A stretch of 64,000 bases of DNA from Phyto melanocephala. Its lineage: Eukaryota; Arthropoda; Insecta; Diptera; Rhinophoridae. Shown here one piece after another: positions 48,195 through 59,165 of this stretch (position 1 is its first letter; the number at the start of each line of letters is the position of its first letter). Location of the stretch: NCBI GenBank assembly GCA_941918925.1, contig OW799233.1:118433833-118497832 (forward strand). Reading direction: 5' to 3'. The position numbers were made by a program, and so were the translations under genes. The notes under the pieces were generated by a model. That model searched no databases, was not told where the DNA came from, and worked only from the letters and a program-made list of their open reading frames with translations.

Positions 48195-49120
48195 CAAGTA
48201 AGAGCGGTATATTCGGCCGTGCCGAATCTTATATACCCTTCACAACGTGAATTCATGCAATAACAGTGGTTTGTGTCACCATTCATCCCATATGAAATAC
48301 GTACATACATATAAAAACATACATATATAAAAACGTCCCATTGTAAAATTATAAATTCACGTATGAATGTTAAAAAAAAACAAAAAAAATAAAAAAAATT
48401 TAAAAAAAAATTTAAAAAAAAAAAAAAATTTAAAAAAAAAAAATTAAAAAAAAAAAAAAAAATTAAAAAAAAAAAAAAAAATTTTTTTAAAATTATTATG
48501 TATGTAATATATATAAAATATATATAAAATTATTATGTATGTAATATATATAAAACAAAAAAAAAATAAAAAAAAAAAATAAAAAAAAAAAAATAAAAAA
48601 AAAATTAAAAAAAAAATAATAAAAATATAAATAATATATTAAATAAAAAATAAAAAAAAATTTAAAAAAAATTAAAAAAAAAATTTTTTTGGCTCAGCTG
48701 GGATTTGATGCCACGTTTTCTCTAACCAGTATACACGTTTGTATGTATGTATGTTGTTGTTGTAATGTTGCTTTTGTGAAAAAAAAATCGAGGTGGTCGT
48801 GGGTTTTTGTTCATATCTCAGTTGTTTATGTACCGATGTTTCTGATTTTCAATAGCGATCTACTCCCGAATATTTCTGATATTTTAATACCTCACCCGAG
48901 TCCAAGCGATGTCGGAGGGCTTCAAAAAGTTGATTTCAACATACACACGGACAGACGGTCAGACGGACAGACGGACAGACTGACAGCGCTTAATCGACTC
49001 CCCTATTCATAAGCTTTCAGAAAATATATACTTTATGGGGTCGGAAATCAAAATTGTAGAAATTTCACACGGAATGACAAACCTATATATACCCTTTTTC
49101 ACTGTGTGAAGGGTATAAAA
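48195..49120 (-). mobile_element. Helitron-like repeat, short subfamily, with A-rich core
   Basis: It starts CAAGTAAGAGCGGTATATTC with perfect hairpin ATTCGGC-CGT-GCCGAAT and ends GACAGACGGACAGACTG, TATATACTTTATGGGGTC, GTGTGAAGGGTATAAAA. About 48360-48690 is almost pure A/T low-complexity sequence, matching the T-rich tract in the inverted copy at 38.6-39.2 kb. An open frame at 48689-49012 is incidental. Confidence 0.75.
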
Positions 49121-49434
49121 ATTGTTGTTGGGCTTCAAAAATTTGATTTCAACATACATACTAACACACTGACAGAGTTTTTTTATTAGAGACAAATTAC
49201 ATTAATTAGAAAAGAGTAAAATGTGTTAGTATGCTTTCAAAATTTTTTGTTATTTTGCAGATGACATATTTATGGCATATTAAAGAAATAGTTATATTAA
49301 CTACATATGCTTCAGCATTAAAAATTTTGTTTATAAAAAATAAAACAAAAAATGTAAATAATACTATCGTTAAACAAAAATTGCCGAAGTTTTAAAGGCT
49401 TTTTTATAATTTTTCAAAAAGTTTCAAAAACAAG

Positions 49435-49850
49435 AAATGTAATGGGTGTCCAAATTTTAAGTAAAAATGGTTAATGAAATAGTTCGAATTTTTTTGGGGC
49501 GAAAAATGATAATGATTAGAGAATATGTGGTTTCAACAGAATGGTGGAGTGGCCATACATCAAAAGAAATAAAGAAAAAAGTTCGAAAATCGCATTATTT
49601 CCGTAGAGAATAATAATAAGAATTTCTGCGATATGATAAGTTAAGACTATTTTTTGTGGTGTTGCTTCAAATAGAAAGTACACAGAAATAATCTCACAAC
49701 AGATCAAGAGCTTAAAAACAATATTATCGAGCAGATTTCAACCATTGACAACAGTTTATTGAAAAACGTGATTGAGAATTTTGTTAATAAATGGGAACTT
49801 GGTGAGTAGGGAGCTTCACTTGACTGACATACTTTTTCATTTTTAACCGG
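49435..49850 (+). pseudogene. Degenerate mariner transposase, C-terminal half
   Basis: The plus-strand frames give MWFQQNGGVAIHQKK, where the usual second catalytic Asp of QQDGA is Asn. Then come KKFENRIIS, CDMIS-DYFLWCCFK (third Asp retained) and TTDQELKNNIIEQIS then TIDNSLLKNVIENFVNKWEL, before the frame is lost. GGGTGTCCAAATTTTAAG at 49444 resembles a mariner terminal repeat lying directly upstream, which suggests a large internal deletion of the 5' half. Confidence 0.7.
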
Positions 49851-50999
49851 AACATATTTTAATAATTAACTGAAATTTAAAAAGTTTTTTTATTATTTAA
49901 AAAACGATTTTTTTAAAAAATTAATATAACACCTAAAATTTAAATACCCTTTATTACTTACTAATTTGTTTAAAAAAACAAATATTTTTGACAAAAGCAA
50001 ACATTTCATATTTATAGCTTATAGCCAGACAAGTTTCTTGTTCTTCTGCTATAAATTTGCATTTTAAAATAATCGTAAAAGTTGTTCAGTTAAAATTTAT
50101 TGATTTCTTAAAATAAAAATCAACAATAATAATAAAAGTAAGATATACTAGTAATGAACATATTTAATATTACTTTAAGTTAATCTTATTGTTATATTTG
50201 ACAACATTAAGTCTATTATTCTTATGCTGTATACAAATATGTAAAATGTATTCCTAAAACTAGGCTACACAAGCTTAATAAAATGACGTCATCTTTAATG
50301 AACTTTTGCTATCGATTTTCTAAATAATACTCAACATTACTAAAAATAATTCATTTCATACATATGTATTTTAAATGTTAACTTATTTGTTTTAAGCTAT
50401 AAATTCACATTTTAATTAATGCCTAAAACTAGGCAACACAATTTTTATAAATATTTATATCTTTATTTAAAAGCAAGTTTTATCATTAATTTTCTTAAAA
50501 ATATTAATCCTGTCATTTCCTTTCAAAAATAAATAACATTATTGAAAACGAACGCTTACCACTAGGAGACAATATTTTCTCGTTTTCACAATTTCCCTAC
50601 AACAGTTAACATTAAAAATATTGTATTTTTCATCTCTTAAAACAATTTTATTATAATGGTAATATTAATTAACTCATACAGTTAAATGAATGTTAAATTT
50701 TAATATTTACGACTTAACAAAAGTTATTACAAAGAACATCTTGAACAAGTTAAAAAGCTAAATGTGATACAACCGAACCATGTTCGGCCCCACATTACAA
50801 TATAAGCTTTTATAATATAATATATTTGTCTATGGCATCTCTTTAATTATCTTCTTTCATTATATAGTTAATATGACATACACAAAAATCACAAATATTT
50901 TGTTTGTTGTTAAAGTTAGTGAATTCACAAGCTGTGCCAACTGTCGTATTGACTTATTGTTATATTTTTTCGGAATTTGAAATTGGATTAAAATTTTTA
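49851..50999. other. AT-rich stretch with one small palindrome
   Basis: At 50761-50797 AATGTG...CACATT encloses CCGAAC-CAT-GTTCGG, an isolated hairpin. Nothing else was recognised. Confidence 0.45.
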
Positions 51000-51007
51000 C
51001 AATGAAC

Positions 51008-51680
51008 CAAGGCATATCCATAAGGTACTCGTATCCAATCAGCTGACTGTTTTTTTTTATATACATTACCAAGGCATATTCATACAGGTATATGCAACGG
51101 CGAATTGATACAACAAAGCAAATTTTTAGGGGATTTTTTCTTTCAAGGCCAGTTTGTATAACAAGGATGGAAAAGTTGTTTTTGTATGTTTTATTAAATA
51201 AAATTTTATTAAAAAAAGATATGTGCTTGTGAAGCACATTATAAATGGTGCAAGCACAACAAATATACATAAATTTGGTAAATTTATTATCATAAAAAGC
51301 ACAATTTAGTTAAATGTTTAATTCGGAATCCAAAATCTAATCTTCCATTCCTGCATTAATAAATAGAATAAAGGAGAATTCAACAAATTTAGACATTGTA
51401 TTTCCCCATCATCTCGTGCTGATAATTTCACCTGTATGAATTCGCCTTGAGCGTTACCAACTTTTTTAAAAAGCTTGCCTGCAGTTGTCAAACTTAATTT
51501 TTTAAATTTTGTTGTACAATAAATAATTCGCAGATTCAGTTTTTTAAAAGTTGTTCAAATTTGAGAAGAAAATAAAAAAAATTGTTTGACATATGCCGGC
51601 ATAAATACAAAAACAAAATACATGTGTTTTTTATTGTTGTGTTTGTTGCCGTGATGCATATATCTTATGGATGTGCCTTG
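51008..51680. mobile_element. hAT-like element, 673 bp, with perfect 8-bp target duplication
   Basis: CAATGAAC flanks both sides (51000-51007, 51681-51688). The ends are CAAGGCATATCCATAAGGTA and the complement of CAAGGCACATCCATAAGATA. A related element (51070-51449) is nested inside. There is no transposase frame; the open frame at 50860-51270 (-) runs across the boundary and is incidental. Confidence 0.85.
51070..51449. mobile_element. Nested hAT-like MITE of the same family
   Basis: The ends CAAGGCATATTCATACAGGT and the complement of CAAGGCGAATTCATACAGGT are near-perfect inverted repeats. The interior is collinear with 18723-19087 (ACGGCGAATTGATACAAC near the left, CCCATCA and TGATAATTTCACC near the right). 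Flanking 8-mers TACATTAC and AGCGTTAC match at five positions only. Confidence 0.7.
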
Positions 51681-51879
51681 CAATGAACAATACAATATTT
51701 TTCATTAATTTTATAAAATTGGGAATTATTAAAACACGATAGTTACCACTTCTTGTGAATTCACCAAATGTTAACACATATACAATGGCAAACATTTAGT
51801 TTGCAGTTAAATATGTATTAATTAAGTCGATAAATAAATAACGGTTTCTTGTTATTAAATAATTAATTTTTTGTAAAAA

Positions 51880-52110
51880 AATTGGATTAAAAATGACTAT
51901 GCTTTTGAGCCTATATCTCAGTCGCTAATCGGTCGATTCTGCTTATTTTCAACACAAAAGTAGTTATGTATGTTGTCAAACTCTTCGAGAATTTCGAAAA
52001 CTAGTTTGTTTTTATAAAATTAAATGGAAGATTCAAAAAGTAGATTTCAACAAACACATAAACGGAGAATTTAATCTAATCCTTTTCAACAAAGACTAAG
52101 CACTTTATGT
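51880..52110. mobile_element. Degenerate Helitron-like internal fragment
   Basis: TTTTGAGCCTATATCTCAGT, TTGATTTCAAC-like AGATTTCAACAAACACATAA and ACTTTATG are in the order found in the short subfamily, but both ends are missing. Confidence 0.4.
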
Positions 52111-55100
52111 TGAAAAAAAAAATGTAAAATTAGAATGGAGTGAACTTAAGCTTAAATAAAGCTAATATTGGAAAAATGTTTTAACATTTAGACAGTGTAA
52201 GGGCAATGGAAATAATATAATATTCGTGGAACTTATTAACACGTAGAGAAAATCCATGTTTTTAGAAACATATCACAAGCAACTTATAATTATGTTTAAG
52301 CTTTATTCACATCTATATCTTCATAATAAGCAATTGTTTGTTTAAATTTTATTTATATTATTTTATTATAGTAAACATTTACTTTTAATAAAATCTTTGA
52401 AATGGTTGTTCTTACGAAATTGTTAAATTTAAAAATGTTTACGACATCTCATGTTTATAAGCATTTAAAATTACAAATGACTATGAAATCTTAGGTGCTG
52501 CAATAGTATAGTTTCGAAACAATTAACAAATAATTGAATATTTCCATTACAATTGAGAAATAACAGATGCAAACAATTCGAAAAATCTCTTATCGAAAAA
52601 AATTTCATAAACTTAAAGTGTTATTGAAATTTTTGTTTGGGATCGCAAGCAGCATTGCCAATTTAGCTTTTTTCCGGCTAAATTTATTCTTTTTAATCTT
52701 AATTTAGCCCTCAGCCTTTTTTAGTTATTTTTAAATTTTTTCTTAATCTTGAATTAATTCTTCAATTATCATTTTATTTTTATTCAAAAATGACTCCTTA
52801 AAAATATTTAAATTAAGTTGGTCGCACGTATGCAAATAATCTCTGCAAACATAAAGGCTTCTAAATTTCATTTATAAATGTTTAAAAGTAGTTACTGCGA
52901 AATTTTTTTGTAATTTTGAAAATTTTGCGTATGGTTCCAGTACATGTCTAAAGAATAGATTTTTGTGTTTACCGTGTGTCTATTATTTAGATGTACCGTA
53001 TTTTGGTTACAAAGTGACATTTGATTGGACTCGTAAACAAAAAAAATTACAAAATTAATAAAAAAAAACATCCCCAAAACTGTGCAAAGAGTAGACTAGT
53101 AATCCAAAATCTTAAGAATGGATTAGCAGATGCAAAAATACGGAAAAGACAGTCTGCAAAAATTGTACGCTAAATTTTTTATATTGAACGCCTAAATAAA
53201 AACAAAAAACATCTACACGTATTTTGAAGCATTGCTGACACAAATCCTTTGCTTTTCAAACCGATTAATATGAAAACTTAGCAACAGAAGTTCAATTCCT
53301 ACAGGAAATTATTTGCGAGGAGTCTGCGATAATCGATTTTTTTGTTCCACATTGCATAGAAACTGATGCTCTAAATATTACCTCAGCTTTAAATATTTAT
53401 GTATTAAAGCCAAAGAACAATATTCCTTACAGACTAATGAAAAATAAAATCTATAAATGTTAACTCAGGAAATAAAATTCATAATCATATTTCAAGTTCT
53501 TGTATTTTTGTTTATTGGGTAACTCTCTTTCCTGCACAACCGCAATTTAAACTTTAGCTAAATATGAGTTAAAATTAACTGAAAATTTTAACTTAGATTA
53601 AAAGTCAGTATTTAATTAAAGTTATTTTTTTAACAACTTTTCTTTGTATTTTAACTGATATTTTATTTTAAAGAATACTTTCTAAATAAGCCACAGTCAC
53701 TTACTGTCATAATTTTCTTATTGTATGTAAAAAACTAAACGTGCTTTTAACTAAATAATAATAATTTAATAAAACGTCCTTTGAAATTGTTAGCCTCTTT
53801 TAAGCCCTTTGTTAGCTCTTTTTTTTATGAAATTTAGCATTTTTTGGTCACCATAAACTAACGAGACTGATCACAAGCCTTAACACAAATTTAATTCTAT
53901 TTTGAAACTTTATTGTTCTAGCCAACAAACTATTAAAGGATATCTTGAACAGTTAAAAAATAATCAATATACATATATGTAAGTGTAGAATATTCGAATT
54001 TTCTAGTCGATGAAAAATCTTATTAATGATGAATACATTTATATAAAAATACCATTTGGTCGTATTTTAAAACAAATCTCTTATAAGGTTAGCTGAAGAG
54101 GGTAAACAATAATGAATATTTAGTCTATAATTAAATTGTTTTTTTTAAATTACTTATAGAAAAGTAATTATAATGTTGGGATGTAAATCAATAAAAACAA
54201 TTAAAAAAGGTTTTTTGCTTTCTTCCTGTTTATTTTGGTTGGTATTCTTTCCTCTTGTACAGAAAAAAAATATTGCCTTAAAACACTTAATTACTTAAAT
54301 AATTATATTATTTATAAAGTTAAATTATACTAATATTGAAGTTTTGGTAAAAAAAATCAGATCAGAATCAGAATTTCGTTGTATATATTTTTTATGTATG
54401 AATTTTGACGTTTATTATATGTATGTTTATTTATATATTAAGTTTGACATGAGTTCATTCGTTAACTAAAAGTTTTTACTAATTTTTACGTTTTATATAG
54501 AAATATTTAGTAGTAGAATTTAGTAATGTTTCGTACAAAATAGATAATACTTTTGAGTAAACGAACAAATAAAATACAGTTGACGAATCAATGCTACCTG
54601 ATGAATAAATATTTATATCTTGGGAAATAATGTTTTTTTAAGCAACATGGAATAAATAAAAATTGAATTTAAAAAAATTTCAAAATATGCAAAAAAAAAT
54701 AGATTCAAGTTTTTCACACATACTACTTGTCAAAATGAATTTAAGTTGATTGCTGTGACGTAGGCTGCACACAATTTTATTATTCAAAATGTCTTTGTCA
54801 AGAAAACAACTTATTAATTATATTTAATTTAAATTGCGGCAGAATATTTGTAAAACACATAACAAAAAATTATGGCGGCAGATTATTTGTCCAAAAAAAA
54901 AACCAAAAATTCGTCACAACAATTGCACTCAGCTGTTTTCTTGACTGCAAATTGAAACATTCTATGAAAAGGGAATTTTAAAAGCAAGTTCGCATCAAGT
55001 TCTAAAAGTGTGAGTGTATTAGTAAAAAAGTGTGAGTGAGTGTATTGAAACTTGATACACAAAACTTGATCGTGTAACCTCTGTGTAAATTTACATAAAC

Positions 55101-56639
55101 TTAAATATGTAAACTACTGCCAAGGAAGTAAAAATTATTAATAGCAATGACCAATCTGAAGAAGCATGTATTGGTAAATAAGTAGATATATGTATGTACA
55201 ATACAAAATATAAGTATTTTGTTTCCACACAAATGGTTGGAAACAAATCCGAGGCGACCGGTTCTGAAAGAAATCAGCCAACATCTGCACGCCAAGCAGA
55301 CACCGAATCTACCCAAAATATTGGAACTATTTAAGCAAGGACCTTAATGACCACATACAACGCCGTTTATTTACTTCGTAGCGCTTGGAAGTGGAGTAAA
55401 TTTTTTTTAAATCTTTTTTAATGATGGTATTTTTTGGCATGAATAGCTACTTTAGTAAGAAATATTTCAACATATGGGATGACGATATGAAACTCTAGGC
55501 TTTTCAGATGGAAATGCAACAACAAAAGGTATATTTATTTCTTAAAAATTAAACAAAAATAAACTGTCTGTGTCGGACATAAACGTGTGGTTCTAGTGGA
55601 GTATTCCAAAATTTTTGTTATGTATATGCTAATAAGCGGAAATGTACTAGTTCACATAGTATCAAAGTCAATAAAAACTGTATCCCTCGAATTCGTTCCA
55701 CGATTTTAAGTCATATATACTTAAAACGCAAACACTAGCTTAAATTTCAATATATTAACAAAAGTTAACTGAGTAAATATGCGCAAATTTTGTTTATAAA
55801 ATCGCTTTCTTTGCTTGGGAAAGTCTGATTTTTTTGTGAAAATATATGTTAATAAAATATACCTGAATTAATAAAAAAAAACTGGATTTTGCATTCCTTC
55901 TTTTGCGTTTTATGTAACATACATATCGATGGCTTAATATAAATTCTTTATTACTTTACAGGAGAATCAAAAAACCGGATATTTTAACATTTTTAAATTA
56001 TTGTAGATATATGTTTTTGCAAAAATAATTTAAATAAATTTACCAAACATTTCAATTTAGGTTATTAAAATCATTTTCAAAAATTCATTTATTTTAATAT
56101 TCTAATATTTTGATATTTTTGTTGAGATTGACATCATTTTTTATTTTTTATAAAATTGTTCCTCTTTGACACCAATATTTCGCTACCAAACAATGGGTAG
56201 CTTTTTTACCCTGGCGGCGTACGTTTAGTGGTCCAACAATGGTGTTAATAAAGAACATTATTAAAACAAATAAAAAGTGATCTCAAGCTCAACGAAAAAA
56301 AAAACAAAATATTAATATAAAGATCAAGAAATTTTATTTAATTAATACTTTTTGCAATATTTTATAAATTTAATTTATTTATTTTCATTTAATTAAAAAT
56401 ATTATTTTGATGATTGGAGCAAAATCAAATAAAATTACAGTTAATAATATTACTTTCGTAATTGAAAGTCATTTTTAATTTTGTCTGTGTATGGAGTGAA
56501 ATTGATTACATAGATAATGAAATTAATTCGTTTTTACATAGTTTTTGTTGTATTAAATTCATTGTTATTGATATTGATTTCATTTTACGTTAACACGTTT
56601 AATTGAAAACTTAAAAAGAGTTTTTAATTTACCTCTAAC
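52111..56639. other. AT-rich stretch, nothing definite
   Basis: CAGCATTGCCAATTTAGC at about 52651 resembles a hAT terminus but has no partner. Open frames at 52892-53077 (-) and 55101-55316 (-) have no recognisable motifs. About 56178-56206 carries a GCTACC/GGTAGC-GAAA motif like stem II of the 18.6-kb half-hammerhead, without the CTGATGA core. Confidence 0.45.
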
Positions 56640-56983
56640 GTTGTCAACGATATCTCTCTACAAAGATGTGTCACTTAATGTGCTTCCTATTTATGGCTTA
56701 TATAAGATGCAACTGTTACTTTATGTTTTTAAATCTATGAATAACATTGGTCATCACACAATCCTATTTTTTTAGAAACCAAACAACGTTTAATACAAGA
56801 AACAACACAAACTTAAGAATAGCCAGATGTCGATTAGAAACAACTAAACAGCGAATTGAACACATTGGTAGTTCTGAGTATAATAATCTGCCTCAAAGTA
56901 TTAAAAATATCGGAAGAATTTCTGTATTCAAGCAAGCTTTAAAAAAACATTTATTTGAAAATTTAGAAATGCTACTGCAATAA
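56640..56983 (+). pseudogene. C-terminal end of a LINE (non-LTR) reverse transcriptase
   Basis: A first frame gives LNVLPIYGLYKMQLLLYVFK then SMNN. After a frameshift, the frame at 56747-56983 gives RNQTTFNTRNNTNLRIARCR, LETTKQRIEHIGSSEYNNLP and SVFKQALKKHLFEN. This YNTRN...LR...R..T..Q....G...YN.LP....F...LK..L pattern is the conserved C-terminus of CR1/Jockey-like LINE polymerases. All upstream domains are missing (5' truncation), and ATT-rich tails follow at 57093-57182. Confidence 0.7.
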
Positions 56984-57092
56984 TATCAAGACATTTATTC
57001 AATTTGTTTATAATTTTTTGTATTAATTACATTCAAAATATACATATGTATGTACTATATATATTTCATATATTTATTGTTGTTCACACTTA

Positions 57093-57144
57093 ATTAATTA
57101 TTATTATTATTATTAAAAAAAAATTATTATTATTATTAAAAAAA

Positions 57145-57182
<38 letters not shown>
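57093..57182. repeat. ATT microsatellite
   Basis: ATT triplets are interrupted twice by A runs, ending in a pure run of about fourteen units. It lies between the LINE tail and the Penelope-like repeat. Confidence 0.9.
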
Positions 57183-57183
<1 letters not shown>

Positions 57184-57208
57184 TTTATTTGGTTGTTGGG
57201 TTTAAGCT

Positions 57209-57255
57209 GGTTTATATGCATTTCACTGGTGCTTATGCCAGATCATCAGTAAACC
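57209..57255 (-). ncRNA. Type I hammerhead ribozyme, family B, inverted copy
   Basis: Minus strand: stem I GGTTTA/TAAACC (6 bp), CTGATGA (57243-57249), stem II CTGG-CATAAGCA-CCAG flanked by a U-U mismatch, GAAA, stem III ATG/CAT with no loop, and A before the scissile bond (57215). All core bases are present. The sequence is the same as the two plus-strand copies. Confidence 0.8.
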
Positions 57256-57494
57256 TTTACCCAAATTCTTGAAAAAGTTTAAAATTTTTATAAGTTATAT
57301 TTATATAAGTTATATTTTTATAAGTTATATATATATAGAAAAATAAAATAAATTAAAATTGAAAAATTGTTGGTTGGGTTTTTGAAAAAGTTTTTTATGG
57401 TTTTTTTGTTTTATTTTTGAATTCTCATTTTGTTAATGAGAATTTAAAAATATAACTTATAAAAATTTTAAACTTTTTCAAGAATTTGGGTAAA

Positions 57495-57541
57495 GGTTTA
57501 CTGATGATCTGGCATAAGCACCAGTGAAATGCATATAAACC
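57495..57541 (+). ncRNA. Type I hammerhead ribozyme, family B copy 2 (intact)
   Basis: Stem I GGTTTA (57495-57500) pairs with TAAACC (57536-57541). CTGATGA is 57501-57507, GAAA 57526-57529 and stem III ATG/CAT 57529-57534, with cleavage after A 57535. Beyond an internal loop TAAA/AGCTTAAA, an outer stem TTGGG/CCCAA pairs (57487-57491 with 57550-57554). The AGCT in this internal loop is shared with family A, consistent with a conserved loop contact. Confidence 0.85.
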
Positions 57542-57853
57542 AGCTTAAACCCAACAACCAAATAAATATAATTGAAAAATTATGGGAGCATATCCTAAAT
57601 AATTTAGTAAATTAACTAAAATAAAGATTTTATTTTTCGGTTGCCCTTATAAGCATTTAGTGTTAACCAACGGTTAGCCAAATGCTAAAGGGATTAGAAA
57701 AATAAAATAAATTAAAATTGAAAAATTGTTGGTTGGGTTTTTGAAAAAGTTTTTTATGGTTTTTTTGTTTTATTTTTGAATTCTCATTTTGTTAATGAGA
57801 ATTTAAAAATATAACTTATAAAAATTTTAAACTTTTTCAAGAATTTGGGTAAA

Positions 57854-57900
57854 GGTTTACTGATGATCTGGCATAAGCACCAGTGAAATGCATATAAACC
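57854..57900 (+). ncRNA. Type I hammerhead ribozyme, family B copy 3 (intact)
   Basis: This is an exact 359-bp offset copy of the motif at 57495-57541, with the same stems, cores and outer TTGGG/CCCAA stem. Cleavage is predicted after 57894. Together with copy 2 it would release a unit of 359 nt from a read-through transcript. Confidence 0.85.
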
Positions 57901-57969
57901 AGCTTAAACCCAACAACCAAATAAATATAATTGAAAAATTATGGGAGCATATCCTAAATAATTTAGTAA

Positions 57970-57971
<2 letters not shown>

Positions 57972-58032
<61 letters not shown>

Positions 58033-58045
58033 ATTATTATTATAC
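57972..58045. repeat. ATT microsatellite
   Basis: About twenty-three ATT units immediately follow the right-hand Penelope-like repeat. The open frames through it encode only poly-Tyr or poly-Asn and are not genes. Confidence 0.9.
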
Positions 58046-58089
58046 ATATGTATATACATATATACATATATAGATATTTTATTTTTATT

Positions 58090-58195
58090 TTTTTTCCCAA
58101 TTCGCCTCAATTATGTCCAAGAGACGCTGAGGCCGCACACTTTGTAAAATATTTATTGTAATTAATGAATAATAATAATAATAAAAAAAAAGAAA
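58090..58195 (+). mobile_element. Possible LINE 3' tail
   Basis: CCAATTCGCCTCAATTATGT, AAGAGACGCTGAGGCCGCAC, then TTTGTAAAATATTTATTG and a run of (AAT)n plus A-rich sequence have the look of a non-LTR element 3' UTR with a simple-repeat tail. No coding part is attached. Confidence 0.4.
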
Positions 58196-58359
58196 AAAAA
58201 AAATAGTTTTCTTTAGAACTTCTTTAATATCATATAACAACTTTAAAAATATTTTAAATTATAGTTTCCAAATATAATTTAAAATATATTTTCTTTGTAT
58301 TTGGGATGCCTTCCCCTATTTTCTCATGGTTTATTTTATATAAAATTTATTCCTTGTAA

Positions 58360-58379
58360 TCTATATATATAAAAGTGAA

Positions 58380-58434
<55 letters not shown>

Positions 58435-59165
58435 GCTATAGACTCTGAAACTGTAAAACCGATCGGGCTCAAACTTTGGTAAGTTGTTGTACACATACCG
58501 GGGAGTGTTTATGGATGAAAAAAAGTGGGCGGGGCCACGCCCATAAAAAATTAGTTATCAGTTTTAGCTACTTGCACTTGACCGATTTTTCTGAAACTTT
58601 GTACACATATCGAGCTGTCATGACTAAATAATTTCGTGATAAGAAAAGTGGGCGGGGCCACGCCCCTAAAAAAGTTTTAATTTTGAGGCACTTGCACTGG
58701 ACCGATTTTTCTGAAACTGTGCACACATATTAAGCTGTCGTGACTTTATAATTTTAAGACTAAAAAAGTGGGCGGGGCCACGCCCATAAAAAAAGGCTAT
58801 AATTTTGAGGTATTTGCACCAGACTGATTTTTCTGAAACTTTGCACACATATTGAGCTGTCCTGACTAAATAATTTCGTGATTAGAAAAGTGGGCAGTGC
58901 CACGCCCATAAAAAAAAGGTATCATTTTGAAGTACTTGCACTTGACCGATTATTCTGAAACTTTGCACACACATTGAGCTGTTATGACTTTACAATTTCG
59001 TGATAAAAAAAGTGGGCAGGGCCACGCCCATAAAAACAATTTTAATTTTGAGGTACTTGCACTGGTCCAATTCTTCTGAAACTTTGCACACATATTGAGC
59101 TGTTATGACTTTACAATTTCGTGACTAGAAAAGTGGGCAATGCCACGCCCATAAAAAAAAAGCTA
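58360..59165 (+). mobile_element. Element with GT microsatellite and six 121-bp tandem units
   Basis: It begins TCTATATATATAAAAGTG, then a (GT)n tract (58383-58431). Six units follow, each with the palindromic GTGGGC-GGGG/AGTG-CCACGCCC box, at 58525, 58648, 58768, 58890, 59012 and 59133 (spacing 120-123 bp). Each unit also contains CACTTGAC/CTGGACCGATTTTTC and CACATATTGAGCTGT. The TC start after A is compatible with a Helitron 5' end, but no 3' end was found. Short frames inside arise from the repeats. Confidence 0.75.

Larger units (their letters stand above)
47418..49190 (-). mobile_element. Helitron-like copy interrupted twice
   Basis: Segments 47418-47526 (CAAGTAAGAGTGATATATTC, hairpin ATTCGGC-CAT-GCCGAAT), 48049-48190 (CATATATAAAAACATCCCAT, then an A-rich tract) and about 49121-49190 (GGGCTTCAAAAATTTGATTT ... 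CATACTAACACACTGACAG) are consecutive parts of one short-subfamily copy. They are split first by a solo LTR and then by a second copy at 48195-49120, which is nested in its A-rich region. Confidence 0.65.
57184..57973 (+). mobile_element. Penelope-like terminal repeats: tandem pair plus inverted copy
   Basis: Positions 57336-57614 and 57695-57973 are 279-bp direct repeats, offset exactly 359 bp, that look identical or nearly so. The stretch 57184-57302 is an inverted copy of 57448-57566. All three contain a hammerhead ribozyme near the same place. The 80-bp spacer (57615-57694) has an imperfect hairpin (AGCATTTAG ... CCAAATGCT). Direct plus inverted terminal repeats with hammerheads are the hallmark of Penelope-like elements. 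The assignment is structural because no coding part is present. Confidence 0.75.

Noticed and set aside
50860..51270. 136-aa open frame on the minus strand
   Set aside because: It runs across the boundary of the hAT-like element at 51008 and through its nested MITE, so it is a chance frame over repeat DNA.
52651..52670. CAGCATTGCCAATTTAGC as a hAT terminus
   Set aside because: I could find neither a complementary second end nor an 8-bp flanking duplication.
54599..54640. CTGATGA followed by GAAA on the plus strand, considered as a hammerhead
   Set aside because: The intervening sequence does not form a stem II adjoining the cores and no stem I pairing exists.
57888..58110. Poly-Tyr and poly-Asn open frames
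   Set aside because: They are translations of the ATT microsatellite.
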